DNA from: Mitosporidium daphniae
Lineage: Eukaryota; Microsporidia
Direction: 5' to 3'
Length of the DNA: 64,000 nucleotides
Assembly (NCBI RefSeq): GCF_000760515.2
Contig: NW_013546722.1
Coordinates: 1 to 64,000 of the forward strand
In this document: piece after piece, positions 52,251-61,157 of the stretch
Layout: the number at the start of each line of letters is the position of its first letter
Position numbering within the stretch: the first letter of the stretch is position 1
Position numbers and translations under genes: made by a program
The notes under the pieces: model-generated
What the model saw: only the letters and a program-made list of their open reading frames with translations
Databases searched by the model: none
What the model was told of the DNA's origin: nothing

Positions 52251-54254
52251 TCAAACGTCTGCCGGAATGGAGCAGAGGAAATTAAGAGACGCTTTATCGA
52301 GCTTGCTAACGAGCAGATGGGCTGAAAAGCGGCCCCGCCATAAGGGGACCACGATAAAACTCGATCTATTCGCGATCTGGGCAATATGGCATCCGATAGG
52401 GAGTGGTTCCAAAGCCTCCCTTAAGGAGGGGGAAAGTTCTTCTATACGCACGAGTTGACTCTTGGCCTTTTCCTTGGTGGGTACAAGTGGTGTGTCTTGT
52501 ACAGGCAGCTTATCTTGTTCAAATTCAATTGACAAGTTTGTGTCGGTAGAATTAAGTTGATCTGAAGCATCCTGCGGGGCACCATCAACTTGGTCTGAAG
52601 CATCCTGCGGGGCACCATCAACTTGGACAGGCGCTGCACTATTCTTATTTGCAGAGGCATTATCCGTCAACAGAGAAAGGATATCCGAAGGATCACTGAT
52701 AGAAATAATTCGTGAAGTGTCCATAAATGGTATCAAATAAGGCAATGCCGAGTATTTGATTCGATACGAGTCGTTGCCATCTTGGCGCGCAAATGCAGCA
52801 AGACCCGTATATAGCACGAGGTGAGCTGCACCTCTAGCGGACCATGCTTCTGAAAAACTTCGAGCTTTTGCAGAAATCAGTGAAAGATGAGGTAAAAGTT
52901 TCTGGCTTTGACCATCTTCAGAGTCACCATCGGGCGTCTTCCTGGCAATGATGAGATCGGTGAGTGGTGTTTTAGAGACACCTCTAAGCCCCCACTGGTC
53001 CAGTGCTACATCAATCGCCTCAGCAAAATAAGCAGGCATAGGATCCGCTTTTTGAGCAGATACCGCCTCCACTTTAGATTTTGATTCCACAACTCCATCC
53101 TTAGATTGAGGCACTAGGTCCGCCCGATCACAATGTTTGCTTTCAATCACTGCAACGAAAAAGCCACCAGTGTCCTGAAGGTGAGGATAAAAGCGCATGC
53201 ATCGCTCTGTAGCGAGATCTGGGGAACCCCTAGACAGACCCGGTCGCCGTTTAAGATCAACAAGCTGTTGGGTGCAATCAACAAGTGAAAACTCCGCATG
53301 GCGTTTTTCAAGGACCGCTGCGATAACATCCTCATTCTCAATTGGATTCATGGAGCATGTAGAATATACTAGCTTGCCTCCTGGACGCAATAGCGAGAGC
53401 CCCCTGTTGAGGATGGCAATTTGCAGCGGCTGCAGAGCCTGAGCGTCTCGTTCGCTCCATGTGCGCCAGATCAACTTATTCTTGCGAAGGGTACCATCGC
53501 CTGAACAAGGAACATCACAGAGGATCTTGTCAAACTTTTGAGACGTCGGGAATTGCGAGGCATCCACTGTGGTCACCACAAGCGATGGTGAGTTCATACG
53601 CTTTACTTGGTGTACCATCATTGAAGCACGATCAACATCCACATCATTTGCCACAACGACACCTGTAGGCAGAGGCAGTTGCTCGCTACAAGTTGCAGGG
53701 GTTTCAAAAGATCCAGTATCCGGGCCACATCGCATCATCTCTACCAGCTGGCATGTCTTTGAGCCTGGGGCGGCGCACATATCCAGCACAGAATCGCTGG
53801 GTAGAGTTTTGAGAAAGAGCGGTGGGATCATAGAGACAGCTTCTTGGCGGCAGATGTTACCAACTTCTGTTTCACGCACCAAAAGACTGTGTAGCTTGGC
53901 ATAGTGCGTTTCTCGCCGCACCTGAGTGCGTCCCGCAGCTACTTTCCAGGCTGAGCCTGGCGCAGGATACCATTCGATGCGCTCCAGAAAAGAAAACTCC
54001 TTGGAAAGGTATTTTTCCAAAAGCCCAGACATCGAGGAAAACGGCAGGCGGAAAGTAACAGGAAGTGGCTCTCGCATCCGCCCAATAAAATCTTCCCACT
54101 CCTGCTCTGGAATAACAGATCCCCTGTAATAAGACTCGAAACGGTCGTTTTTTAGCTCGATTTGGCGAAATTCAGCACGCGGGCGAGATGCTGACAAGGT
54201 CGAGAAGGGCTTCTTCTGTGCACCACTTCTTTTGCGTCGCTTACTAAATGCCAT
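52251..54254 (-). CDS. TRM4: tRNA (cytosine-5-)-methyltransferase NSUN2/Trm4
   Basis: The product is 667 aa, single exon. Motifs of the RNA m5C methyltransferases are VLDMCAAPGSKTCQLVEMM (SAM loop), VVANDVDVDRASMMVHQ, FDKILCDVPCSGDGTLRKN (first catalytic cysteine) and GGKLVYSTCSMNPIENEDVI (second cysteine). The N-terminus EWYPAPGSAWKV and HYAKLHSLLVRETEVGNICR match Trm4/NSUN2, not Nop2. It methylates cytosines in tRNA. An internal tandem duplication repeats VDGAPQDASDQ (about 52557-52624). ATG 54254 was preferred over the upstream lysine/asparagine-rich extension. Confidence 0.93.
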   Translation of the reverse strand: MAFSKRRKRSGAQKKPFSTLSASRPRAEFRQIELKNDRFESYYRGSVIPEQEWEDFIGRMREPLPVTFRLPFSSMSGLLEKYLSKEFSFLERIEWYPAPGSAWKVAAGRTQVRRETHYAKLHSLLVRETEVGNICRQEAVSMIPPLFLKTLPSDSVLDMCAAPGSKTCQLVEMMRCGPDTGSFETPATCSEQLPLPTGVVVANDVDVDRASMMVHQVKRMNSPSLVVTTVDASQFPTSQKFDKILCDVPCSGDGTLRKNKLIWRTWSERDAQALQPLQIAILNRGLSLLRPGGKLVYSTCSMNPIENEDVIAAVLEKRHAEFSLVDCTQQLVDLKRRPGLSRGSPDLATERCMRFYPHLQDTGGFFVAVIESKHCDRADLVPQSKDGVVESKSKVEAVSAQKADPMPAYFAEAIDVALDQWGLRGVSKTPLTDLIIARKTPDGDSEDGQSQKLLPHLSLISAKARSFSEAWSARGAAHLVLYTGLAAFARQDGNDSYRIKYSALPYLIPFMDTSRIISISDPSDILSLLTDNASANKNSAAPVQVDGAPQDASDQVDGAPQDASDQLNSTDTNLSIEFEQDKLPVQDTPLVPTKEKAKSQLVRIEELSPSLREALEPLPIGCHIAQIANRSSFIVVPLWRGRFSAHLLVSKLDKASLNFLCSIPADV
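52557..52624 (-). repeat. In-frame 33-bp tandem duplication
   Basis: Two adjacent near-identical 33-bp units encode VDGAPQDASDQ twice in the linker of the Trm4 protein. High identity suggests a recent slippage or duplication event. Confidence 0.85.
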
Positions 54255-54360
54255 GTGGGGGCGGTTGCAATTCGAAAACCGTGTATTTTTGTTGTGGGTT
54301 TTATTTTTATTTTTTATTTTAATTTTAATTGTCAATTTGGTTCAATGAATTCCGGATGCT

Positions 54361-55905
54361 TTAGCACGTGGGCAAAGCTGGCGCTGTTTTGATATTATTG
54401 AAAAGCAGCGGAAGTTCTGTCGTGGCGTTTGAGGAGTGCCCAACCGCACATATTGCCATCCACTTTTTGAGACTTGCTTCCGAGTCAGCATACAGTGAGT
54501 GGCGTACACCGCTGTCGCTGATCAAGTGGAAAGCATTGCGTTGGTGCAGACGCTCTGGATCGGCCGCTTTCACACCAATAATATTGGTCAGCTCGATGGT
54601 GAGGAGAGGAAGCACAGCTTCTTTCTGTTGATAGGGATAGAGCAGGATCCTGCCTGCAGCAACAACAGCCCAAAAGCGGCGCCAAGTGGAAACTTTCATT
54701 GGCGAGGAGTTTCTTTGCAGAAGCGTCAAATAGTCGGCATGTGCTGGGATGCCATTATGCTCCTGAAGATTGATCAGAGAAAGGAGTGAAGTTGGTCTTG
54801 ACCGCCATTTTGATTTGCTAGGTGTGGGCGCGTAGAGTGCAGAGACAGAGAGTACCAAGCGGGCAACACCGGACGCACCGGCCATTGGTAGTATCAATTC
54901 GAACCACTGCGGTAACTTTGAGTGGGCCGCTGAGACAAGATCGACGCGGAAAATTGTGGACGCTATGAATGGTTCTTCCTTTCTCCTAGCGTTGAGGATG
55001 GGGCTTTCCGGAGTTTTGGACCCGTCCATCCTGTCAAATATAGTAGATCCCCTTCTTCCTTTCATAAGCAAGCTTTTTGGAGAGAGACTTGAGAACGAAG
55101 ACTTGAATAGGACCGAATCAAGAATAGCCTTTGCCTTTCCCAGGGAAGACCCTGTCGATGATTTCATGCTGGAATGAATCGAGCGGCTGGACGAGAAATC
55201 CTCGCACATGCCGGGGCTAGATGTGACTGCTGCTAGTGACACATGAATGTCAATGGATTCCTCTAGTGTTGGAAAGAGAAATGCTTCAGAGATAGCACGT
55301 GGACTTCCACGCTTTTTGCCAGAGGGAATGCGGCAAGAGCGAAGTTGAGCATCGCGGACTTGAAAAACAAGGATTCGAGGCTCCTTTGCTCCATCTTCAA
55401 AAGAACACAGGTGGAGAAGTACTGCAGAGCAACCAAGCGCCTTTGCCGCTGCTGTATTGACAGTTGGAATCGAGTTATTTCTTTCTTGCATGAACATGAC
55501 GGGTGTTGTATGATGTTTCGGCGACGCATCCTTCGAGCGCCCATAAAAAAACTCATCAATATCTGCATCGGGAGCATGTTTTTCCTGTGGATATGTGTCA
55601 ATTTGAGCAAGCGTATGCTTAGGCGGGGTACCCGGCGCTGGAGGCGCAGCCCCCAATGCCATTTTAACCCACGAGTAGAAGGGGGATGCTTCTGTGGAAT
55701 CCAAACGCGGGAGGGTCGAGGTACCTGTCGATGGACAAACAACGGTGTGCAAATGTATGTCATCCGGCAATATCACGATACCTTTGTTGATACCATCAAA
55801 GAACGTTGTTGCAGCAAAGGGAGAATGGCATGCTAGCGAAGACGAGCTCTCATTTGGGCTGTTTTTAGCACCAAAGGGCTGTTTAGCTTCTTTTTTCGTC
55901 AGCAT
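54361..55905 (-). CDS. PH-domain protein, anillin/Mid1-like
   Basis: The product is 514 aa, single exon. The C-terminal 110 residues form a PH domain: VSTWRRFWAVVAAGRILLYP, YQQKEAVLPLLTIELTNIIG, NAFHLISDSGVRHSLYA, SLKKWMAICAVG, with the conserved C-terminal tryptophan. Upstream, TIFRVDLVSAAHSKLPQWFE and ARLVLSVSALY suggest a C2-like sandwich, the order seen in anillin and fungal Mid1/Bud4. The N-terminal half is serine/proline-rich. Such proteins anchor the cytokinetic ring or septins at the membrane. The family call rests on architecture, not strong identity. Confidence 0.6.
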   Translation of the reverse strand: MLTKKEAKQPFGAKNSPNESSSSLACHSPFAATTFFDGINKGIVILPDDIHLHTVVCPSTGTSTLPRLDSTEASPFYSWVKMALGAAPPAPGTPPKHTLAQIDTYPQEKHAPDADIDEFFYGRSKDASPKHHTTPVMFMQERNNSIPTVNTAAAKALGCSAVLLHLCSFEDGAKEPRILVFQVRDAQLRSCRIPSGKKRGSPRAISEAFLFPTLEESIDIHVSLAAVTSSPGMCEDFSSSRSIHSSMKSSTGSSLGKAKAILDSVLFKSSFSSLSPKSLLMKGRRGSTIFDRMDGSKTPESPILNARRKEEPFIASTIFRVDLVSAAHSKLPQWFELILPMAGASGVARLVLSVSALYAPTPSKSKWRSRPTSLLSLINLQEHNGIPAHADYLTLLQRNSSPMKVSTWRRFWAVVAAGRILLYPYQQKEAVLPLLTIELTNIIGVKAADPERLHQRNAFHLISDSGVRHSLYADSEASLKKWMAICAVGHSSNATTELPLLFNNIKTAPALPTC

Positions 55906-56390
55906 GTTTTTGAAAATTTGCAAGCGAACGGAGATTCAAGACTTGTTTCATATTTGGCGGTCACACGCTTATTGGATAACGTAGCGCCTGGCAACGTCTT
56001 GAAAAATAAAAATTGCAGCTTCCAACTTTTGTAAATTGCCGGCTCCAAATTAATTTTCGTCAATGTAAACTCAACGCAAGTAGACAGACGGCTATCAATG
56101 GGGCTTGCCAAGATTTCATTAATTGCATTCAATGGCAGTATTTAGCCGAGAAGATGATCGAGTACTGTCCTCAATCGACAAAGCACGCCATAGCGAGTCA
56201 TATCTTTCGATGAGGCAAAAAAATCTCATTTTGTATATTCCATTTAAATCTAATAATAACATGGGCCTACAGTACAATGGTTACCAACCCTCATCCCTGC
56301 CTAAACGGACCAAAATTAATTGGTCGTTTATGGCACTTAACTTGATGTTATCTTAATGGATTATGACTAAGATATGAAGTTGCAAGTCCT
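55906..56390. other. Spacer without a convincing gene
   Basis: Short frames occur on both strands, for example a plus-strand frame from about 56132 (MAVFSREDDRVLSSIDKARH). None has family similarity or clear splice support. A palindromic GGACCAAAATTAATTGGTCG-like stretch lies at about 56307-56328. Confidence 0.35.
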
Positions 56391-57779
56391 TTAATTAATT
56401 TTAGCTCTGCTTTCGTAATAGTGGGTCACAATAGTCTTTGTGAAGATATCGATTGTGTAGAGAGATTTTGCGCGGGTAAATCCATTATCCACTATTTTCT
56501 TGAGATCTTGTGGTATTTCCTCAACACCCAAGTTGCTATCATAAAGCCTAGCCAATAAATCGACAAGATCTGCAGGCGGAGAAAAAGACTCACCATCAGC
56601 TGGTTGAGGCATCAAATACCCCGACCTCATGTGCTCAATAATTTCCAATGGACCCCCAGATGCCATTGCTACGGGGAGGCAGTGGGAAAGCATTCCCTCA
56701 GCAATGCCCATGCCAAAATGTTCACCAGAAGCAGTGTACAAAAGCGCTTTGGAGTGACTAAGGAAAAAGCTCTTCTGTTCATTTGTGGCATTCACAATAA
56801 ATAGAACATCAGCGCCATCTTTAGGTTGCTTTTGCGAGGAAAAGACGATTTCATTAGCATGTGCGACCGTAAACGATAACGAGTACGACTTGCACAACGC
56901 TACAAGGTCATGCAAAGGCTTCAAGTTCTCAATCTCGATGTCATTGCCTCCACCGGCGATCACGGCAGTAAAGCTTACATTTCGCTTTTTCAACTCGCTT
57001 GTTAATACCAGAGCTCGCTCGAGACTTTTGTGTATGCTGAATCTGTTGATCGAAACGATGCAGTTGGTGTTTTTGACAATGTCACATATTGGATTTTTCT
57101 TGAAAAACGAATGCGAAGCTACATCGCTGGAAATGGGCTGTGAAATTCCTGGATACAAAACATCCACATCTCTGCATTGCGGATAGTGTTTCATGATGGC
57201 ATTCTTAGAAAAGTTGGAGTTCGCATAAAGAATATCGACGCATTGAATTCCGCTTTTTTCAATAATGTTGACAAGCCCGCGATAGAGCCTGACTAGGATT
57301 CCCTTCTGTAAATGGCCGAGATATGCAAATTCGGGGTAGTGGCAATAATACACAAGGGTTGGTTTTTTATCAGCCTTCATGAACATCAGCTTCATTATCA
57401 AAAACAAAAGGATAACAGCTGTTGGAAACTGATCGCATATGATGATGTCGTGAGAAAGAAGCACAGTTAATTGAAGCACCACCAGAAGGATGCACTTTAA
57501 AAAGCTAAAAACCTGGCGACAATAGCCACCAATCGAGCTCGGAAAATGAGAGTTGATTGAAACGATGTTTACCATGTGCTCATCAGAAAAACACTCTTTC
57601 TTCAAATTGTAGTCTATGGTGAACATGGTAGTAGCATGTCCCTTCGCTTCAAAAGAAAGGGCTGCGTTCAGGAATAAGCGAGTCGAGCCCGACATACCCT
57701 CGAAATTAGGATGGATTATGGCGATGCGCAGGGGCTTCTCTAGTGGCTTTGCTTCACGTTGGGGCTGTTTTGGCGGCAT
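56391..57779 (-). CDS. ALG2: Alpha-1,3/1,6-mannosyltransferase Alg2
   Basis: The product is 462 aa, single exon. It is a GT4 (GT-B) glycosyltransferase. The N-terminal LRIAIIHPNFEGMSGSTRLF replaces the usual GGAER with a related glycine loop. TLVYYCHYPEFAYL, DILYANSNFSKNAI, VLYPGI, SINRFSIHKSLERAL and the EX7E motif in GEHFGMGIAEGML follow. Hydrophobic segments (FLKCILLVVLQLTVLL and AVILLFLIMKLMFM) fit the membrane-associated Alg2 topology. Alg2 adds the second and third mannoses to dolichol-linked Man1GlcNAc2 on the cytosolic ER face. Confidence 0.9.
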   Translation of the reverse strand: MPPKQPQREAKPLEKPLRIAIIHPNFEGMSGSTRLFLNAALSFEAKGHATTMFTIDYNLKKECFSDEHMVNIVSINSHFPSSIGGYCRQVFSFLKCILLVVLQLTVLLSHDIIICDQFPTAVILLFLIMKLMFMKADKKPTLVYYCHYPEFAYLGHLQKGILVRLYRGLVNIIEKSGIQCVDILYANSNFSKNAIMKHYPQCRDVDVLYPGISQPISSDVASHSFFKKNPICDIVKNTNCIVSINRFSIHKSLERALVLTSELKKRNVSFTAVIAGGGNDIEIENLKPLHDLVALCKSYSLSFTVAHANEIVFSSQKQPKDGADVLFIVNATNEQKSFFLSHSKALLYTASGEHFGMGIAEGMLSHCLPVAMASGGPLEIIEHMRSGYLMPQPADGESFSPPADLVDLLARLYDSNLGVEEIPQDLKKIVDNGFTRAKSLYTIDIFTKTIVTHYYESRAKIN

Positions 57780-57967
57780 CGTTCCAAGTAATCCAAATTA
57801 GGAATGGTAGAAGGGTAAATTTTAAAGCGATTTACTTGGTGGAAATGCGACCAATAGCTGCGTGTCATCTGCTCTTAATTTTACGCAAGTGCGATAAACC
57901 GGGCCGATGCCAGGGTAAACACAAAGTTGGTGACTACCGGCAGGGGTAGGATTAGGTGGCACATATT

Positions 57968-58993
57968 TTATACAAAATTAATGACATTTGCGGTGTCGTA
58001 AACCGTTCTGATGACAATGAAAAAATTGTCTTTCTCGCCCTCAAAGTGCATATATTTACGGTCGTTTTCCAAGAAAACCGCATCTTTTGGGGCATCCTCG
58101 GAAACCCAAATTGCTCTCCAGCCGCATCGAAGAGCCCCATAAATGTTTGACAAACTGTCGTCAATCAACACCGGAAAATGACCCTGCGGAGTAGAGGCGA
58201 TTTTCGTAACGGCCCTGAAAAGGCTGAGTTGTGGCTTGCAAAGAAAGTTTGGCACAGAATAGTCACAATAGATTATTCCATCAAACCAAGAAGGAGAGGC
58301 ACAACTAGGCTCGGACCGTTCAAACTGGACACCAAAAAGAAAGCTCAAAGTATGCAGGGAATGAGATGAGCCTGCATTCGTAAGAATCCACACATGTTCG
58401 ATTCCAAATGTCTTAATTTTGTCAAAGAGATTAATTATTTTCTTTGGGGAGTGATTTGGAAGCGATTTTTTAATATCGATTCCACCATCAACAAAAGTAT
58501 CGTATTGCGACGGGTCCGTGCCTGGGTGATGCAAAAGTAAGCCTTTAATGGCAAGACCATAATCTGTGTGGTATTTTTGTGCAAGAAAATAGGCCTCTTC
58601 CTCAGACATGTTGTGAACAGTCGCACAGAATGATAATATCCTCTGTCTCACAACATCCGAAATACCGGAAGATTGCGGATAAAGACAATTGTCCATATCG
58701 AAAAATAGCACCTTTTTTCCCGCCAGTTTGACATGATCTGTTTCCGTTAATTGTTTAATTTGAAGATCTGAAGCATATTTCATTGATGGTTGATGGTAGA
58801 ATTCGCAAATCGGATCAAAGTCTATCAGATGGCTATGTGAAGATGGCATTGCGTACATCTTTATGGGGATAGTTTCTTTTGATGCATCTTTTGAAATATC
58901 TCCCGACAAAGCAAAGGTTGATGTAATGCGGTCCACCATTGGTGCAGCAAGTTCAACACGAGGTGAAACAAGATTGCTTACTTGTTGGGTCAT
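57968..58993 (-). CDS. HAD-family pyrimidine 5'-nucleotidase, Sdt1/Phm8-like
   Basis: The product is 341 aa, single exon. HAD motif I is KVLFFDMDNCLYPQSSGI, motif II lies in VWILTNAGSSHSL, motif III is the lysine of FLCKPQLSLFRA, and motif IV is VLIDDSLSNIYGA. The cap region has YHTDYGLAIKGLL, diagnostic for the Sdt1/Phm8 nucleotidases (YYxxYGLxxxGL). These enzymes dephosphorylate pyrimidine or other nucleoside monophosphates. The N-terminal 90 residues are an extra leader without clear targeting features. ATG 58993 is the first in frame. Confidence 0.88.
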   Translation of the reverse strand: MTQQVSNLVSPRVELAAPMVDRITSTFALSGDISKDASKETIPIKMYAMPSSHSHLIDFDPICEFYHQPSMKYASDLQIKQLTETDHVKLAGKKVLFFDMDNCLYPQSSGISDVVRQRILSFCATVHNMSEEEAYFLAQKYHTDYGLAIKGLLLHHPGTDPSQYDTFVDGGIDIKKSLPNHSPKKIINLFDKIKTFGIEHVWILTNAGSSHSLHTLSFLFGVQFERSEPSCASPSWFDGIIYCDYSVPNFLCKPQLSLFRAVTKIASTPQGHFPVLIDDSLSNIYGALRCGWRAIWVSEDAPKDAVFLENDRKYMHFEGEKDNFFIVIRTVYDTANVINFV

Positions 58994-59113
58994 AATGAAA
59001 ATCAAAATTCCTTGACTACAAAATGCACAAGTTAAAAATTTAATGGGAGGGGGTTACGGTTGAATTTGACGAAATTAACCGAGCTGTCAATCAATGGTAC
59101 ATACATATGGAGC

Positions 59114-59563
59114 TCAAATGTCCAAATAATCTGCAACAACAAGCAAGTCTAAAATTTCACCCGAATCTTCTCCAATCGAAAATCCATCGATTCTATTACA
59201 CAGGTCTCGGATCTTTGATGGCGCTGTGGAGGACATCGTGGTAGATATCAGTTCTTCTGTTTTAACTTTGTATGCCATAAATTCACACACCTTCTGAAGC
59301 AAATGTGTCGATATTCGATCCAGAATAACTATATGTGGTGCACTATGATTGGTGTTGCACCGATAACAGCAGCATATGATGCGTTGCTTAGAATTGGCGT
59401 CTGTTGATGGTGCGTCAGCAGGATGCAAAATATCTTGTCTGCAGTTCACAGCCCTGTCCAAAAGCATACGTCGCAAAAGCCCGCTTGTTTTTGCCTCCTC
59501 AACGGTGATATTGAAGGGCACGCCTTCTTTACTGACAAGTGTGATCCTCGTCTTGGTCTCCAT
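59114..59563 (-). CDS. ELC1: Elongin C (Skp1/BTB-POZ fold) with cysteine-rich insertion
   Basis: The product is 149 aa, single exon; usual elongin C is about 100-112 aa. Conserved parts are ITLVSKEGVPFNITVEEAKT, SGLLRRMLLD, ILDRISTHLLQKVCEFMAYK and ILDLLVVADYLDI. Between the first and second halves lies an insertion of about 35 residues with HPADAPSTDANS and the cluster CCCYRCNTNH, which could bind a metal. A second expansion precedes the C-terminal helix. Elongin C bridges Cullin ligases with BC-box substrate receptors and takes part in Elongin-type complexes. Confidence 0.82.
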   Translation of the reverse strand: METKTRITLVSKEGVPFNITVEEAKTSGLLRRMLLDRAVNCRQDILHPADAPSTDANSKQRIICCCYRCNTNHSAPHIVILDRISTHLLQKVCEFMAYKVKTEELISTTMSSTAPSKIRDLCNRIDGFSIGEDSGEILDLLVVADYLDI

Positions 59564-59640
59564 ATCAAATGTTGCAAATTGGCATTAAAATTAAATTTAT
59601 AAAGAAATCGGATTTAGAATTTAAATTTTGTATAGCAAAG

Positions 59641-59713
59641 GTATGCAATAAATTGGTTTCTTTTCCGTACAAACTCTTCATTTTTTAATCCATTGTCTAA
59701 CTTTGTCTTGTAG
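59641..59713 (+). promoter_or_regulatory. 5'-UTR intron abutting the uL16 start codon
   Basis: Donor GTATGC at 59641, a branch-like TCTAAC at about 59697-59702 and acceptor TTGTAG ending at 59713 delimit a 73-nt intron that ends exactly at the ATG. It is three times the length of typical coding introns here. Confidence 0.6.
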
Positions 59714-60370
59714 ATGGGTCGTCGTCCTGCTCGTTGCTATCGCTACTGTAAGAATAAGCCTTACCCAAAAAGCCGTTTTTGCCGCGGTGTTCCGGAATCA
59801 AAGATCCGAATTTTTGATCTTGGTCGCAAAAGAGCTACCGTTGAAGAGTTTCCTCTATGTGTCCATCTTGTTTCTGATGAATATCAACAGATTTCATCCG
59901 AGTCTCTTGAGGCCGCACGTATTTGCGCCAACAAGTACATCACAAAGGTGTGCGGAAAAGATTCATTCCACATGCGTGTCAGAGTGCATCCATTCCACGT
60001 CATTCGTATTAACAAAATGTTGTCTTGTGCTGGTGCTGATCGTCTTCAAACAGGTATGCGTGGTGCCTTTGGAAAGCCTTACGGAACCGTTGCTCGCGTA
60101 AATATTGGACAAATTATCTTCTCCGTCCGTGCCAAAGAGGCAAACAAAGCTGCGGTTATTGAAGCTCTTCGCCGTGCCAAGTACAAGTTTGCCGGTCGCC
60201 AAAAGATCATCATCTCTAAGAAGTGGGGCTTTACAAAGCTCAATAAGGCAGAGTTTGTCGAAGCGCGCTCCAATGGGCTGCTTGAAAACGACGGATGTTA
60301 TGTCAAGTACTTGAATAATCATGGGCCTCTCAAAGCATACTTTAAACGCCAGGCCAAGCTCCTTCTTTAA
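59714..60370 (+). CDS. RPL10: 60S ribosomal protein uL16 (L10)
   Basis: The product is 218 aa, uninterrupted. [96 protein letters not shown] and KKWGFTKL match eukaryotic L10 nearly residue for residue. uL16 is added late to the 60S subunit and shapes the peptidyl transferase region. AAGCAATAAA follows the stop codon. Confidence 0.97.
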   Translation: MGRRPARCYRYCKNKPYPKSRFCRGVPESKIRIFDLGRKRATVEEFPLCVHLVSDEYQQISSESLEAARICANKYITKVCGKDSFHMRVRVHPFHVIRINKMLSCAGADRLQTGMRGAFGKPYGTVARVNIGQIIFSVRAKEANKAAVIEALRRAKYKFAGRQKIIISKKWGFTKLNKAEFVEARSNGLLENDGCYVKYLNNHGPLKAYFKRQAKLLL

Positions 60371-60557
60371 GCAATAAATTCTAACCCCAAACTTGGAAAC
60401 TTGGCAATAACCTTTGCTTTGTGCACAGCCAGACATTTCTAGTGTATTTTTATGACCTCCAGGCTCTTTTTAATTTGGTTTAATTTTTACTAGCAATAAC
60501 GTTAGCAATATGCAATTGTAGAGCCAATCACGTTACTTTTTATCATCATCATCATCA

Positions 60558-60942
60558 ATGGGCACTTCCAGTTGCAGCGACAGCAGTTCCTGTTGTAGTG
60601 GGAGTTCGCGAAATTTATCCCATTCTTCAAGTGAAGGATTATCTGATTCGGATAAATCTGTTCTTTCCTCTGACGGATCCTCGACACTTTCACAAGAATT
60701 TACCTCTTCAGATGATGAGGAGTGGAGCGAATCTACAGAATCGTCTTTGGAAGATGCAGGGGATGATGAAAAGGAATTTAAAGTCAATGTTGCAGAGATA
60801 GAGCAAGATTTTAATCCAGAAGCCGAGGTATTTTGTCAACTTAACAAGTTAGGTTTCTCCATTTGACCCGGTTGATGCCTCCAATATTCTTCCCCATAAC
60901 AGGAAGAGACGCCTCATACCACGGGAGCAACAAAATAAATAA
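60558..60942 (+). CDS. CHZ-motif histone chaperone-like acidic protein (2 exons)
   Basis: Exons 60558-60827 and 60853-60942 with a 25-nt intron encode 119 aa. The first exon is serine- and acid-rich (TSSDDEEWSESTESSLEDAG). The second provides FDPVDASNILPHNRKRRLIP, resembling the CHZ motif (D.SNIL..RR.RGK.ID) of Chz1 and HIRIP3, which chaperone H2A.Z-H2B. The glycine of the motif is absent. The stop codon lies within AATAAATAA, a possible polyadenylation signal. Alternative: an unrelated acidic protein. Confidence 0.5.
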
Positions 60943-61157
60943 TCTCTCAATTAAAAAACTCGATCATAAAATAAAGTGAACGCAGAAGTTGAGCCTAGAT
61001 AGCAATTACCGCAGTGGTGTCTGCAACCTGAATTTAATTTTTCCGCTTTAAAAGGTGTACACATTGAGGCTATACACGACACACCGAACCCTAATTAGTT
61101 GTAGAAATTGTTTGTAACGCCAAGAAGAGGAAAAAGGGGTCGCTCACTGCATTGCCA

